DNA from: Verticillium longisporum
Lineage: Eukaryota > Ascomycota > Sordariomycetes > Glomerellales > Plectosphaerellaceae
Assembly (NCBI GenBank): GCA_019188255.1
Contig: JAETXT010000011.1
Coordinates: 3,038,001 to 3,102,000, forward strand
Length of the DNA stretch: 64,000 nucleotides
Direction: 5' to 3'
Under the pieces are notes generated by a model. It was not told the DNA's origin and did no database searches. It saw only the letters and a program-made list of their open reading frames with translations. The position numbers and the translations under genes are program-made. Positions within the stretch are counted from its first letter, which is position 1; each line of letters opens with the position of its first letter. Shown here piece by piece: positions 1 through 11,881 of the stretch.

Positions 1-1
1 T

Positions 2-1802
2 CTGGCGCCCGAGCCGGCCGTGCCTGTCCAGGGGGGAAACGACGAGGAGGGTGTGCCCGCTGTCGAGGTCCCCGCGCCCGAGGTCCCAGCTGGTGAAGTT
101 GCCGCTCCTGAGGTTCCCGTTGCCCCTGAGGCACCAGTTGAGCAGCCGGTGGCCGACCTCCCTGATGCCGACCAGGACGGGATTCCTGACGGTGTCGAGA
201 CTGGTGGACAGGGTGCCGAGCTGCGGCCCCTGCCCGGCTTGCAGGAGACCGTTGGTGAGCTGAGACCGCTGCCCGGCACCGGTGGCGAGCAGATCGAGGA
301 GGTTCAGCCGCCGGAAGGTGCTGAGCCAGTTCAGTCTGCTCTACCTGTTTCGTCTGCTCTGCCCGTCGAATCCTCTGCGCCAGCCGAGTCCTCTCTGCCG
401 GCCGCGTCTTCGGCCCCCATCCCATCTGAGGCGCCGGTAGAATCCGCCCTGCCGCTCGAGTCTGCCGCCCCGGTCGAGGGAGTCAACCCCCTGCAGCCCA
501 TTGCGCCGGCCGACCCTCTCCAGCCTTCCGAGTCGGCATCGAGCATCGTTGAATCGGCCATTCCCACCCTCGCGCCCCTGCTGCCGAGCAGCGCCGCGCC
601 GTCGGTCGATCCCGCCTCGTCGATCCCACCCGTCAGCGAGTCGGCCGTTCCCAGCCTGCCCCTCGACATAACCGACCCTCCAGCGCCATCGGCGGCGTCC
701 AGCGACCTCCTTCTTCCCACAGAGTCCAGCGAGCTTGTCGTCCCGAGTGTCTCTTCCGACCTGCTCGAGCCCTCGGCGCCGGTATCTCTCGTCGAATCCG
801 CCATTCCGTCCCCGCCTCTGGCGGCGCCTCTCGTGCCATCCGTGCCCGCCGCTCCTCTGGTCCCCGTCGCACCCGTCGAGAGCCTGCCCGTGATCCCCAC
901 GAACGCCACTCTCTCCCAGGTTCCCGTAAGTTGGCCCCCCCCCGCTTCTTGAGCATGACAACGGAAAAACTAAGAAAACCCCAACAGGTCCAAACGCCAG
1001 AGCCCATCCCAGCTCTGCCCGTCGGCGGCGCCCTCCCGAGCGCGCCCCCCTCCGCCGTCATCGGCAACGGCACCGCCCCCGTCGCCCCCCCGCTGCTCCC
1101 GTTCCCGGTGACGCGGAGGAGGTCCAGGGTCCGTCTGGCGGCGAGACGGGACTCGAGCCCCTGCCGGGCACGGACGACTCTGGCAGCGGTGAGCTCCAGG
1201 ACCGGCCTGCGGGTGACGAGGGGGCCGACGAGGAGCAGGACGGTGGCGAGGGCGATGAGGAAGGAGACGAGGACGATTCTGGTTCCGATTCGGACTCGGA
1301 CTCTGAGTCTGGTTCCGATTCGGATTCTTCCTCTGATGAGGAGGAATCTGGCGACGACGAGGAATCTGGTGATGAAGAGGACGAAGAGGAAGAAGAAGAA
1401 GAAGAGTCCTCAGGCGACGGAGAAGACAATGCAGACGAAGGAGATGGCGAAGAGGAGGAGTCGGGCAGCGGCGCCGGTAGCGGTTCCGGCTCCGGCGCCC
1501 AAACCTCGGCGCTCCTCGCGCCAACCGGCCTCGCTCCGAACCGAACGGCCACTCTTCCCGGCACGCTTCTGGTCGCGACGTCGTCTTTCGGCGCGGACCT
1601 CACGATGCAGACGTCGCTGCGCCTCGCGACCGGCGTGTCGGCCGAGGTGACGGCACCGTCGAACGGTGGGCTGGAGGCCGTGACGACGGGTGCGAGCGGC
1701 GGAACGCTCAATGCCGAGGATGATCAGGGAGCTGGCGTGCGCGTCGGCGTCACTGGCTTCGCTGGCATAGTTGTCATGGCGGCTGTTGTCTTTGTTCTTT
1801 AG
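2..1802 (+). CDS. GPI-anchored Ser/Pro/Ala- and Asp/Glu-rich cell-surface protein, 5' end cut off
   Basis: The frame is open from base 2, so the N-terminus and any signal peptide lie outside the window; the GTG at 20 is not taken as a start. Exon A runs to 925 (GTAAGT donor) and exon B starts at 988 after CAACAG. Exon A codes for low-complexity repeats of the type ESALP, SSAP and VPVAPE. Exon B holds a long acidic Ser/Asp/Glu tract (about 1107-1450) and then a C-terminal hydrophobic tail (about 1735-1799) after a small-residue region, the usual layout of a GPI signal. No catalytic domain is visible; a wall mannoprotein or adhesin-like role is inferred. The acidic tract is in a different frame from the start of exon B: a run of seven C at 1085-1091 needs one more base to join them. 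Family not recognised. Confidence 0.6.
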
Positions 1803-2064
1803 GGATCGCTTCCCTGACGTGGATCTGTGTCGGAGGGATTTTAAGGATGGAAGTGCCAAGTAATAGAGAGCCTTCGAGATGTTGAGGAAGATCTGGTGAC
1901 ATACAGATTTAGAGGAATGTATACACTGCCTCGAAGAAACAGTAAAAATGTATGAAAATATCAAATTCAAAACACGTAATATTCTATCTGTCGATGGTAT
2001 CAAATCAAGCGCCCATGCTAAACTCCGTCTCATGTATCATGATAGCACACTGCCGTAACATCAT

Positions 2065-3592
2065 CTACTGTCCCGGCATTCCCTTCCGGATGTTGGCGTA
2101 CTTGCTCGCAGGGTACGACAGCCAGTTCTTCGTCTGGTCCATGGCGCCCATGGCTTTCGACACAGTCCTCACAAGACTGCGATCGCCGGCGCGATCGCCA
2201 GCCGACTCCCAAAACACGGCACCGCCGAGTCTCTTCTTGACGAGGTAGTCGGCCTTGCGTTTCACCGAGTTTTGATTGTCGTACGTCACGAGCTCCCGCG
2301 TCTTCTTGTCGTAGCTCCACGCGGCCACAGCTTCGGCGTCCCAGCGCTCCTCGGCTCCGGGTGCCGGCAGAGCCTTGTAGTGGTAGACGCCGGCCTCGAT
2401 GGACCCCTTGCCGATGCCTGAATACGGCTTTCCGAGGCCGTCGGTGCGCGCAAAGGACCTGCCATACAGCGGCACGCCGAGTAGCACTTTGCTTGGGTTG
2501 ATGCCCTGGCTGAGGTAGTAGTTGACGGCAGTCTCCGTGTCGTACTGGGTGGCGGCAGGGTTGCTCTTGCTCCTGTAGAGGTTGGACTGGTGACCGGTCT
2601 TTCCGGACCAAGAACCCGCGTAGTCGTATGCCATGAGGTGCCAACCATCGACAAACGGAGCCATCTTCTTCATGTCAAGAACGCGGTAGTTGGTAGGACC
2701 GGCGGGGACGGCGATGGTCAACTGAAAGCGGTAGCCCTTGGCGTATCTGACAGCGTAGTTGTCCAGGGCCTGGCGACAGGCGGCCAGGAGCCGAACGAAG
2801 TCGAGCGCCTCATTGGCATTCTTGGGGTACTCCCAGTCAATGTCAATGCCGTCGAACCCCCAGTCAGCCATGAGAGCAACGGCGCTCGAGGCGAAGCGTT
2901 GACGGCCAGCTTCGGTACGCGCAACAGGGGCGAACTTGGGAGACCATGTCCAGCCGCCAATGGAGAGAAGAAGCTTGAGCTGGCGAAACTTCTTCTTCCT
3001 GAGGTAAAGCTGCTTGATGCAGCCATAGGCGTTGGTGCCTTGTTCGTTCCAGGAATCGCCAGGGAAGTGCTTCTCCAGGTCGGCATATGTGTCGGACGAG
3101 ACGCTAGATTGTTAGCGGAAGATGCGTGCCACTTGGAAACGGTTGACTTACACTTGACCATCGGATCTGATGTCAGCGAACGAGTAGAGAAGATGGGTGG
3201 CCTTGTCAGCTGGAAAGTCTGCAGGCTGGTGGTTGGCGCCATAGATGCCCCTGAGAGAAGTCAGCATTCGCATCCCAAGTTTTGGTGAATGTAGAGCGAT
3301 GTTACCAGTTCGTGAAGTAGACAGCGTTCCTGTAGCCCGCTACAGCTGCGCGTTCAGTCATGTTCTGGAGGTCATCGACAGGCTCGTCGACGACGGGCAG
3401 GTTCTCGTCGTCGTCCTTGGGTGCCACAGAAGTTGGACACGCAGTGCTCTGAAGATGCACAGCCTTTGTCACTGTCTGGACGGCTATTTCTGCCGACTTG
3501 GGCCCATCGAGGTCAAAGTTTTTGTTGTAGGGACTGGCACTGGCAGCCGCTGCAAAAAGAAGTGCGGAGGTGAAAAGGTCTTTTCCCAGCAT
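2065..3592 (-). CDS. Secreted GH18 endochitinase
   Basis: Hydrolyses beta-1,4 bonds of chitin; an extracellular or wall enzyme for hyphal remodelling or nutrition. Three exons (3592-3306, 3250-3152, 3103-2065; GTAAC and GTAAGT donors) give 474 residues. Residues 1-20 look like a signal peptide (SALLFAAAASAS). The GH18 barrel shows SIGGW near residue 176 and the catalytic DxxDxDxE motif as DGIDIDWEYP, with Glu220 as proton donor. Later barrel strands MAYDYAGSW and GVPLYGRSF, and GGAVFWESAGD near the end, are typical of subgroup A fungal chitinases. No chitin-binding module is visible. A short acidic linker (about residues 58-75) sits between signal peptide and barrel. The start is the only Met giving a signal peptide. 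Reading frame is intact. Confidence 0.93.
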
Positions 3593-4984
3593 GTTGATGG
3601 ATGCGCTGCTTGCTGTGTGAGGCCTGGGAGGGTATAGTGATGGAGAGCAAAGAGAGTGAATATCCAGATGATGGGTTCAGATCCTGAAGCACTTATACTC
3701 CATGGTCCGGTATCCATCATCTGCAAGCCATGCGAGGCGGGTGAGGTGCGAGACACTCGCTCCTGGTGAGGAATGTAGCCGCTGGCCCTTCCAGGTCGCC
3801 ACGAGCATGAGAAGTGTCTCGCCCGGACGAAGCCAGGAGGAGGCGCTGAAGGTCCAGACCGGGGGTTCTGAAAAGCAGTTGAGGACAATAGCTAACAGTA
3901 AATCGAGGAATGCATAACGGTCGGAAGCGTGTCATTGTGGCTTGCGTGCCTGGATTTGGGCCCCCTTTCCGCAAAGACGAGGCGTCTGCAATGGACGTTT
4001 TGGTTTCATGCGGGAGGAGGACCAGAGGGAACAAGGCTGCATAGACTCGATAGACTCGATAAGGTATATGGTTAAAATAGACAGTGAATAAGATTTTGAA
4101 GCTTATCTGAAGGTTTCCCTTAATCTCGATGTCGGGGGACATGATGCATCAGTCCCTGTCGATGGGACACAAGACTAACTTTTTGCCGAGGGCCAGTGTG
4201 ATCTGTGGCGAGGGCTGAGTGGTTGAGATGCAAGGGTGGTGTGCTTCCGAGCCAAGGCAGGTTTCCATTTCGGCCCACAAGGACTGGCCTGGTGATGGTG
4301 ATGATGGAGGTGAAGAGCAGGCCGGCTTCGACCCCTGAACGTTCCTCCATCGTGAGGAGGAATGTTCACGCCACGCCAGGTCGCGCATCGCACCACAAGC
4401 CACATACACTATCGGTCGCTCCACCCACCCTGTCGTCCTTCCTCACCACTTCTCACCACTTCCTTCCCACTTGCTTCCCACTTGCTTCCCACTGCCCCTT
4501 GTCAGTCGTCACTGCTCCCTGTCAGTCGTCACTGCTCCCTGTCAGTTGTCCAATGTCTCCTTCCCTCATTCTCCTCCAGCTCCGCTCCAGCGTTTCGTAA
4601 CGCTTCTCCGTGTCTGACCATGAAGCATCACGGGCCAGCCAGCCTCCCTCGGCTGCCCCCTTCTTTCGAGAAACTACAGGAGGCACATCACTCACAAGGC
4701 CAGGAACGGCCTCACAATGTCTCCGCCTCGCGTGGCAGGGACCTCACATCAGACACATTCGCAGAAGCTTGGAATGCCACCTCCGTTAGCGGGAGTCCCA
4801 GCACTACAGGACGCCAGATTCAGTCACGTCTCAACCTCTACTGTAATTTCCAAGTCAACGGCAAACATCGACGCCACATTCGATTTCAACGGTCCTGAGA
4901 TCCCTCAGATGCGAACAGCCTGCCCTTGAAGCAATATCTCATCTCATATTACACCTTTGGTTCAAACTACAGAAACAGCAGCTA
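3593..4984. other. Intergenic: chitinase promoter and repeat-bearing spacer
   Basis: The first part is the upstream region of the minus-strand chitinase. Open frames between 4205 and 4930 have no recognisable domain and run through tandem repeats, so I do not call a gene. A duplicated TAGACTCGA occurs near 4044. Confidence 0.5.
4441..4550. repeat. Short tandem repeats
   Basis: CT-rich direct repeats: an approximately 11-bp unit TTCCCACTTGC at 4464-4493, followed by a 20-bp unit containing GTCAGTCGTCACTGCTCCCT, about two and a half copies at 4501-4550. Confidence 0.8.
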
Positions 4985-5488
4985 TCAGAACTGCAGACCA
5001 CCAATATGCTTCTCGCCACCTTCACCCGCCCTCTCACAGCCGTCGCGCCCCTCGAGGACCACCAACGCGAGGGGCATCACCCCCGTCAGCACAGCCGTCG
5101 TCCCAGCCCCGACGTCCATTCCGCAGCCACCCATCCGCACGAGGCCCACGAGACTAGCCAGCATCCCACCCGCCACCCCGCCCACGGCGCCCCGAAACCT
5201 CCAGTCCCGTGGCATCTCGTACCGCGCGATGATCGCCCCCGCGCACGCCGCCACAAGGAGCGCACGTAGCGGCATCATCGTCGGCACGCGCGCTGACGTC
5301 GGGGCCCAGCCTCCCGCGCACCTCAGCAGAACCTCGGCCGTGAGCGTGGCGGCCGCGTAGATGGCGGCCGTGCGAATGGTGAAGTAGGCGAGCGCCAGGT
5401 CCCAGAGGGTCTCGACAACGGTGAGTCTCGTGTTGAGGAAGAGAGGGAGATGTGTTGCTTCGGTATTGTAACGTTTGTTTGGCGCCAT
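4985..5488 (-). CDS. Hypothetical small membrane protein
   Basis: Single open frame of 167 residues from the ATG at 5488. I do not recognise a family. Several hydrophobic stretches (around residues 25-60, 75-90, 103-118 and 132-147) suggest three or four membrane helices; the last is rich in Gly/Ala/Val/Leu, and the tail is short and charged. GC-rich third positions fit the neighbouring genes. The opposite strand is also open over part of the region, so the coding claim is moderate. It sits between the chitinase and RanGAP, all on the minus strand, with separate spacers. A longer upstream extension to 5863 in the same frame exists but lacks coding character. Confidence 0.45.
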   Translation of the reverse strand: MAPNKRYNTEATHLPLFLNTRLTVVETLWDLALAYFTIRTAAIYAAATLTAEVLLRCAGGWAPTSARVPTMMPLRALLVAACAGAIIARYEMPRDWRFRGAVGGVAGGMLASLVGLVRMGGCGMDVGAGTTAVLTGVMPLALVVLEGRDGCERAGEGGEKHIGGLQF

Positions 5489-5883
5489 GTGTGACTTGTT
5501 TGCTTGTGATGTATGCGTTTGATAATGATAATGAAGATTGTAAATGATCCTCCTTCTTTGCACCTGCAGAAGAGCGCCGTGCTTTACTTTATTTACTGTG
5601 CAATTGACCAGTGGCTGCCATTGGTCTCCTGATGGTTTGTCGACTCCTGCGATGGTGGGCTGATCTACCGCGTGATTCCCAATCTCCTGTCTACCAGCGC
5701 CCGCGGAACCTGCTCCCGTCACTTTACGGTACAAGACCTGCACAGTCACATGCAGCTCAAACGTTGCTCCACGTAATGCCATTCTATCAAAGGGGAAATT
5801 TGGGGGGTATCGTGTCCAAGTCTGCATCGTGCTCTCTGTCATCAGGCATCGTCTATGCTCCACACGCAGGCAGTCTTCTGCCT
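5489..5883. other. Intergenic spacer, no gene seen
   Basis: Between the small membrane protein start and the RanGAP stop. Presumably holds the 3' UTR of RanGAP and the promoter of the small gene; nothing else stands out. Confidence 0.5.
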
Positions 5884-7226
5884 CTAGATGCCCGTCTTCT
5901 CGAGCTTCTTGGCCAGCGCCTCGACCTCCTTGTCCTTGACCTGCACGACGGGCTCCTCCTGGGCCTCCTCGGCGTCCTTGATCAGAATCTCGGCCCGCTT
6001 CTCCGTCGACAGTTCCTCCTCTTCTTCGTCGTCCTCTTCCTCCTCCTCATCAGAGTCCTCCTCCTCGAGGTCGCTGAGGCTGTCAAGACCCCAGTCGTCC
6101 TCGACAACGACATCCCCACCCAGCTTCTCCTTGCGCTCCTCGAGGGGCTCGCGCAGCGCAATCACCGCAGGGTCCTCCTCCTCAAACTTGTTGCCGTTGA
6201 GCTCGATCCTCTTGAGCGCCGGCAGCGCGTCCCTGGCAGCGGGCACAAACCCCTGGAGGGCCTTGGCGTTGATCTCGTTGTACTGCAGGCGCAGCGTCTC
6301 GAGCTTTGCGTTGCGGCCCTTGGCGAGGGCACCCGCCAGCAGCACGCCGCCCTTGGAGGTGAGGTACGAGTCGCCGACGCCGAGCTCGACGAGCTCGGCC
6401 CAGCCGGGGCGACGCCGGCGAGGGCGCGGGCGCCCTGCACGGTGAAGGTGTTGTCCTGGAGGTCGAGGACGCGCAGGCCCTGGGCGTGGACGAGGCCCTC
6501 GCTGAGGAGGTGCGAGACGCCCTCCTGGCGGATGCCGTTCTGCACCATCTTGATGACCTTGATCTTGTTGTGCAGGCGGTAGGCCTTGGCCCAGGCCTGC
6601 ATGCTGCCGTTCTCCAGCCGGTTGCGGCCGCAGATGACCGTCTCGAGGTCGGCCACCTCCTTGCCCTCCTTGCGCGCGGCCTCCTTCTTGGCGTGCAGCT
6701 CGGACAGGGCATCGGCGACGAGGATGCCGCAGTGCGGGCCGAGGCCGTTGTTGTTGAGGTAGAGGTGCTGGAGAGGGACGTGGGCCGCGAGGAAGGCGAC
6801 GAGGGGTGCCTGCGTGTTGAGGCCAAAGGCGTTGTCGTTGAGGTTGATCGTGCGAAGGTTCGGGAGGTTCGTGATCGACGTCAGGAGGGAGGACAGGGCT
6901 TCGGGAATCTCGCTCAGGAGGCGTCCCGTGAACATGTCGGACAGGTCGGCGGACTGGAAGAAGCCATAAATATCAGCACTTGTTGCGCCTCTTGCTGGGT
7001 GGCGAGAGGGGGGAGAGGGGGGTTTCTGTCTTACCTGGAGGTTCTTCTTCTCGGCCAAAACTTCACCGAGAAGCTTGCAAGCACCGATACCGAATGTGTT
7101 GCCAAGCACCTTGACCTCCTCGACATCGTTGGCACGCAGGTCGGCGATGTGAGCCTCAAGGTCCTCGGCTGTGTCGAGCTTGAGGCCCTTGCCCTCGAGG
7201 GAGAACAGCTTGAGCGTGGTGGCCAT
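5884..7226 (-). CDS. rna1: Ran GTPase-activating protein (RanGAP/Rna1), with a one-base frameshift
   Basis: Stimulates GTP hydrolysis by Ran on the cytoplasmic side of the nuclear pore and so sets the direction of nuclear transport. Exon 1 is 7226-7035 (MATTLKLFSLEGKGLKLDT), a GTAAG donor follows, and exon 2 is 6953-5884. Leucine-rich repeats appear throughout, e.g. LRTINLNDNAFGLN, LQHLYLNNNGLGP, LRVLDLQDNTF and LETLRLQYNEINA. The conserved CGRNRLENGS segment and the very acidic C-terminal tail (about residues 365-390) are hallmarks of the family. Within exon 2 the frame changes at a GGGG run (6406-6409 on the plus strand); adding one base gives a continuous protein of 420 residues, the expected size. 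Since this gene is essential, an assembly error is more likely than a pseudogene. Confidence 0.9.
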
Positions 7227-7943
7227 GGTGGTGCGGGGTAGCTGTACAATCGTGCAGAAGGAAAAGCAGTCGAGTTGTCTGTTGATGCCAGGCACGGCTA
7301 GATGCAGACGAGTATGCGGTGTGGGAGTGAGGGGAGTCAAGGGCTCGGGTGAGTGTGTTTGGTGTTTTGGTAGTGGGGGAGGGGCAACATCAACAAACGG
7401 CATGGGCATGCAGGGCAAAAAAAGGGATGGTCCGTAACAGACGGGTAGGTTTACCTGTGCTCCTTGGGGCGAGTCCGTTTTTGCGGTCCCGTCTGGATAG
7501 CTGGCCACAGCTGTTCTCAGCTGAGTCACCGGGCCCGTGTGTCGACCACTGTAGCAACTCTGCCAAAGGCTGTATAGTGCTGCGCTTACAGTATAACCAA
7601 CTCTTCCACATATGGCTTCTCATGCATGTTCTTTCTTACGTATAATGATCCAATTCTATTGGTTGTTTTGTTATGGTCAGACATTTGATTCACGAACCAG
7701 CTTCCATTCCGTTGACTTCATGGCATCGCAAGGAACGGAACTTGTCGTGACTGAAGAGCAACCCTTTCAATGCCAACAAGCCAAGCTATCCCTCGGACCC
7801 CTTGATTCAATAGTATTTGTGGTCATAGCATATGACCCTAACATCCGAAGCATTCTTTGAGGTGCAAGAGCAGGGTGTGATAAATGACAATCCAGAACGT
7901 ACATCTTCTCCTTATGATTTCCAGGCCAATGTCATGCCAGGGA
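7227..7943. other. Intergenic: RanGAP promoter and 3' region of the reductase gene
   Basis: Open frames here (for example 7349-7645) show no domain and are not conserved in type. No RNA gene or repeat seen. Confidence 0.5.
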
Positions 7944-9188
7944 TCAACATTCGTCGTCGCCAACGCCAGCACCCACCCTGACGAGCACCTTGCCTGCGGC
8001 ATGTAGGCCTCCCAGCTTTGCATACGCCTCTTTTGCCTGCTCAAACCCCCAGACACTGTCTCGCACGAGTCTGATGTCCCCCATCTCGAGCATGTCAATA
8101 ACGCTCTGCCGGTCCTCCAACGTGGGATTCATCATGCTGACGCCACGCCAGAGGCGTCCAGCACCGCCGAGCCAACGCGACACAGGCCACCACTCATTGA
8201 GCTTCATTTGCAAGACGGCGCGTAGAAAGTCAGTCACAAAGAATGAGGGCGGCTTGATACCGACTGAAGAGTAGACTCCGCTGGGAGCCAGATAGCTCGG
8301 AGAGCCCTGATAGTGAGATTGATGGCCCCTATTGTCGATGATCGTGTCGAACGGATTAGAAGAGAAGCGAGTGGCCAGGTACTGGGGCAGGCTATCGGCG
8401 TGCTGCGTATAATCAATGACCTGAAGAACAGTGTCAGTTCTCGTCTTTTGAAGTCTGGGTCGCGTTTGCAACACCCGTAGTCATGGACGTACCTCATCAG
8501 CTCCCAGGCTTTTGACCATGCCCACGTTTTTCTCGCTGCATATACCAACTACGTGACCCTCACTTCCGACAATGGTTCGCACCATTTGAGTTACCATTGT
8601 CCCGATACCACCGCTTGCTGCATTCACCAGTACCCGATCTCCAGCCTTGGCTCCCGCCTCCTGCACCATCTGGCGCGCCGTGAGCGCCGGCAGCATGCAT
8701 CCCGCCGCGTCTCCGAAGCTGGTGTTCTCAGGCTTGCGCACAGCGTAGCGCGCAGGCACCCGGACATACTCGGCCAACGCGCCAGTACCCGTAGGCAGGG
8801 TGTGGCTCGCTGGGAGCATCACAACGACCTTGTCGCCCTTCCTGAACCGGGCTCCATGTTCCGGGCTTTGTACGGGGACGCCGGAGGATGTGGAGCTGTC
8901 CGAGTCCGGATGCCAAGCGTCGACGACGGTGCCAGAAAAGTCCATATCGGGAACGCATGTCTTCTGGCGGATCAGGGGCGGGACGAGAGTCATCTGGAAT
9001 ATGGCGCCTGGGTTCAGGCCGACGAAGGCGACCTTGACGACAATCCATTCCTCGGGCTTGGGGACGTCGCTAGGGAGTGGAAGTGGTGGTGGGAGAGTCG
9101 GTATAGGCAAAGATGTGAGAGAGAGAACATCCCAAGGGAGTCCTCTTTGTGAGAAGACCCATGTCCTAGATTCCGAGGGGGTTGCCAT
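7944..9188 (-). CDS. Medium-chain dehydrogenase/reductase (quinone oxidoreductase-like, zinc-less)
   Basis: Probable NAD(P)H-dependent oxidoreductase acting on quinones or enones; the substrate cannot be told. Exon 1 is 9188-8493 (GTACGT donor) and exon 2 is 8420-7944, giving 390 residues. The N-terminal GroES-like half contains VAFVGLNPGAIFQM and DFSGTVVD; the Rossmann half has the nucleotide-binding signature VLVNAASGGIGTMVTQM (about residues 190-206), followed by GICSEKN and LGADE. Metal-binding cysteines of zinc alcohol dehydrogenases are absent, as in the RTN4IP1/zeta-crystallin branch. No targeting peptide is evident. Nothing nearby suggests a pathway or cluster. Frame intact. Confidence 0.85.
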
Positions 9189-10295
9189 GATGTCGGTTCA
9201 ACTAATATCGGCGGCTAGTTCATGAGTAAAGAGATTCGTTTACAACGATGACTATTCGAGGAGGCTGTTTGGCGGAGAATGTGTTGATGAAAGATTCTGA
9301 TGATTCGCGCCATTGACATTTAACGGTTTCCATGCTGATGCCCGCGCTGACAAGACAGCCATCGTCTGCCTGGAGCTGAACACAAAGCGGTGTTGCGACC
9401 CAAGCCCATCGACCGAACTTGGGATAGAGCCCGCCCGTATTCGGCAAATTTACCCTTAAAGGTCCGCAAGCTTGTCCTGGCACATGCACCCTTCAGAGAA
9501 GAGTGTATTTCTGACCCAATCACGGACTTTAGCCCGTGAGAACACTTGTCCTGTTCATGTCTATCCAACCATCAAGACATGACATATTCGCTAGCACACA
9601 GTCTTTCGGACTATAATTTAAGACTGAATGAATTTTGAATGAGGTCAATACGAACAGTATCTGATGGTTTGGGATTGGGACGAGAGGAGGAATGGGATGA
9701 AGTAGAGGTGGGAAACCGACAACCCTTGGGTCTTACATGCCACCCAAAGCAGCTTGGGTTAGATGCAAAGGAAAAAATACAAGGTGCCGCTCATTAGGAG
9801 TGACAATGCCCGAATGATGGCTTCTTGCTTGAAGGTTAACGGTCGTCACTGGACTCTAGCCCTTGAGTCAAGAGTCTCGATCCTAAGACGGGAGAGTCTG
9901 AAGTCGGGATAAGGTGAGATGCGGGATCGTGGAGGAAAAGAAAGTGGGCACGGGCACCAGGCTGAGCGTTAAAAACTGATGGCTCACAATTGCCTGCCAC
10001 CGTTTGCCTGCAATGTGGGACCGTGCTCATTCAGCAAGCAGTCCAGCGCCCCTTGCGAGCAACGGCTGCCGCGCCTCGAGTCGGGACGCAAGTGACTTCT
10101 TGTCCCACGCGCAAAAGCTTCTTTGCCCATCCCTTTCAAGCAATCACCAATTGCAGCTCGAAACACTACGACTCCATCGGCAGGCATCCCCAGCGACTAC
10201 CAAAGACTTTTCGCGAATTTCTGAAGAGCATCCTCGACTCTAACCAGCTTCGACGAACAACAGTCGCCCGAGGTCGCGTACGACCGCGCATCACC
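9189..10295. other. Intergenic: divergent promoter region
   Basis: Lies between the divergently transcribed reductase and the C2H2 gene. The frame of the C2H2 gene is open upstream to 9990 without a good start and is taken as 5' UTR. No other gene seen. Confidence 0.5.
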
Positions 10296-11548
10296 ATGGT
10301 CAAACGACTGGGGCGCAACATGTCCCCCTACGAATCTCCTCTATCCTCAATGACTTCCAGCGACAGCTCCGACAATGAGACCCCTGTAGCATACGACGCC
10401 TATCGGCCAACGAAGAGACAGAAGGTTGGAGAGGGCTCGACGACGTCGTCCGCTGCTGTTCATGAACCAGACCACGAGCCCGAAGCTGAGCCCGAGCCTG
10501 AGGTCGAGGCAGAGGCAGAGGTTGAACCCGAAGCGGAACCTGAGCCCGAAGCCGATCCTCTCGATGGCATGTCCGACGTGTCTGAGGATACCGAAGGCGA
10601 CATCCCCAGCTCACCCATCAACGCGCGCCTAGATGAAGAGGATTTCCAGGAACAAATCACACACTGCGCATGGGATGGCTGCGGCGCCGGTGACTTTGGC
10701 AACATGGATAAGCTCGTAGAGCATATTCACAACGACCACATCGAGAGCCGACAGAAGAAATACACGTGCGAATGGAATGGGTGCAACCGGAAGAGCATGG
10801 CACATGCCAGTGGGTATGCGCTCAAGGCACACATGAGGAGCCACACGCGAGAGAAGCCGTTCTACTGCTATCTACCAGGTACGAAAGTTCGAATTGAATC
10901 TGAAGGGAACTTGTATGCTGACGATTGGAAGAATGCGACAGGGCGTTTACGAGATCAGACGCGCTGGCAAAGCACATGCGCACCGTGCACGAGACCGAGG
11001 CGCTGCGACCGTCTGACCCGGTACCCAAGTCGATGCAGTCCGGTCCCGCGAGCAAGAGCAAGCTCAAGATCATTATCAAAACGCCACAATCCCACGCGGC
11101 GGGCCAGGATGACTCGATCAACGGCGATGACGATGCTGAGCTCTCCTCAGACCTCTTTACAGGTCTGACCGAAGACCAGGGCTTCACGAGGAGGGAGCTC
11201 GATATGCCCCTAGACAAACTCTACAAACTCTGCCGCGCCCAGGTCAGGTGGGCTAGCGATGAAACAAAGGAGCTTCAAGAGGAGATCAAGGCTCTCGAGA
11301 TCGAATACAAGAAGCAGTGGCAAGAGAAGGAAGTGCTTCTGTCGCAAGTCATTCAGAGCGAGGCCGATTGGCACGACAGGCGCATGGCTGTTCTTTCGGG
11401 TGCGGCAGATGTCCGGGTGCCAGGTATTGTCGAGAGCCAGGAGACGTCTGAGCTGGCGAACGGCACAGAGGCTCCCGATACGCGCGAGAAGTCGGAGGCG
11501 CCGGCCCTGGCCAACGGCGAGAACAGCGAGGTTGCTTCACAGGCTTAA
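10296..11548 (+). CDS. C2H2 zinc-finger protein, INO80-complex Iec1-like
   Basis: Likely chromatin factor; fission yeast Iec1, a YY1-like zinc-finger subunit of the INO80 remodeller, is the closest family I can suggest. Exon 1 is 10296-10878 (GTACGA donor) and exon 2 is 10932-11548; together 399 residues. Residues about 60-95 form a Glu/Pro repeat tract. Zinc fingers follow: CAWDGCG...HIHNDH, CEWNGCN...HMRSH and CYLPECDRAFTRSD...HMRTVH; the linker TREKPF is canonical, and the third finger is split by the intron. The C-terminal half has a DKLYKLCRAQ helix and a coiled coil (about residues 280-330) and ends in a low-complexity tail. I chose 10296 because it starts the charged N-terminus MVKRLGRNMSPYESPLSS; a second Met lies nine codons on. 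The Iec1 assignment is inference from finger spacing and architecture. Confidence 0.82.
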
Positions 11549-11881
11549 TAGGCGGATCACAACGCTGTTTACAATTTGTCACCTGAGAGCTCCCCTCTTT
11601 GTATGCAGAAGAGGCATCTCGCTCTGTACTGTGGCTCAATGCCAAGTACACGTGTCATATTGGAAGCGACGCAAGAGACGTACCAATTTGAGGTCGCTAT
11701 TTGGAAGAAAAAAATATTGTACACTAGTCGCAACGACGATGGGGGGGACGGTGTTTACGAGGTATTCAATTGGGAGCGTCAATCATCCGTTTCCACAACG
11801 AGGATAACACAATATCAGCAGTATATCATTTTATGACTTTGACGCAACTCCGCCGTTCCGTACGTATTTCAATGTGCGCCG
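11549..11881. other. Intergenic: convergent 3' region
   Basis: Short spacer between two convergent genes; presumably two 3' UTRs. No other feature seen. Confidence 0.5.

Noticed and set aside
331..961. Long minus-strand frames opposite the Ser/Pro-rich gene
   Set aside because: They mirror the GC-rich repeat composition of the plus-strand gene and have no start context, domain or splice structure.
4205..4929. Overlapping plus-strand frames in the 4-kb spacer
   Set aside because: They run through tandem repeats in more than one frame and carry no domain or signal peptide.
5888..6445. Plus-strand Ser-rich frame opposite RanGAP
   Set aside because: It is the complement of the acidic RanGAP tail and leucine-rich repeats.
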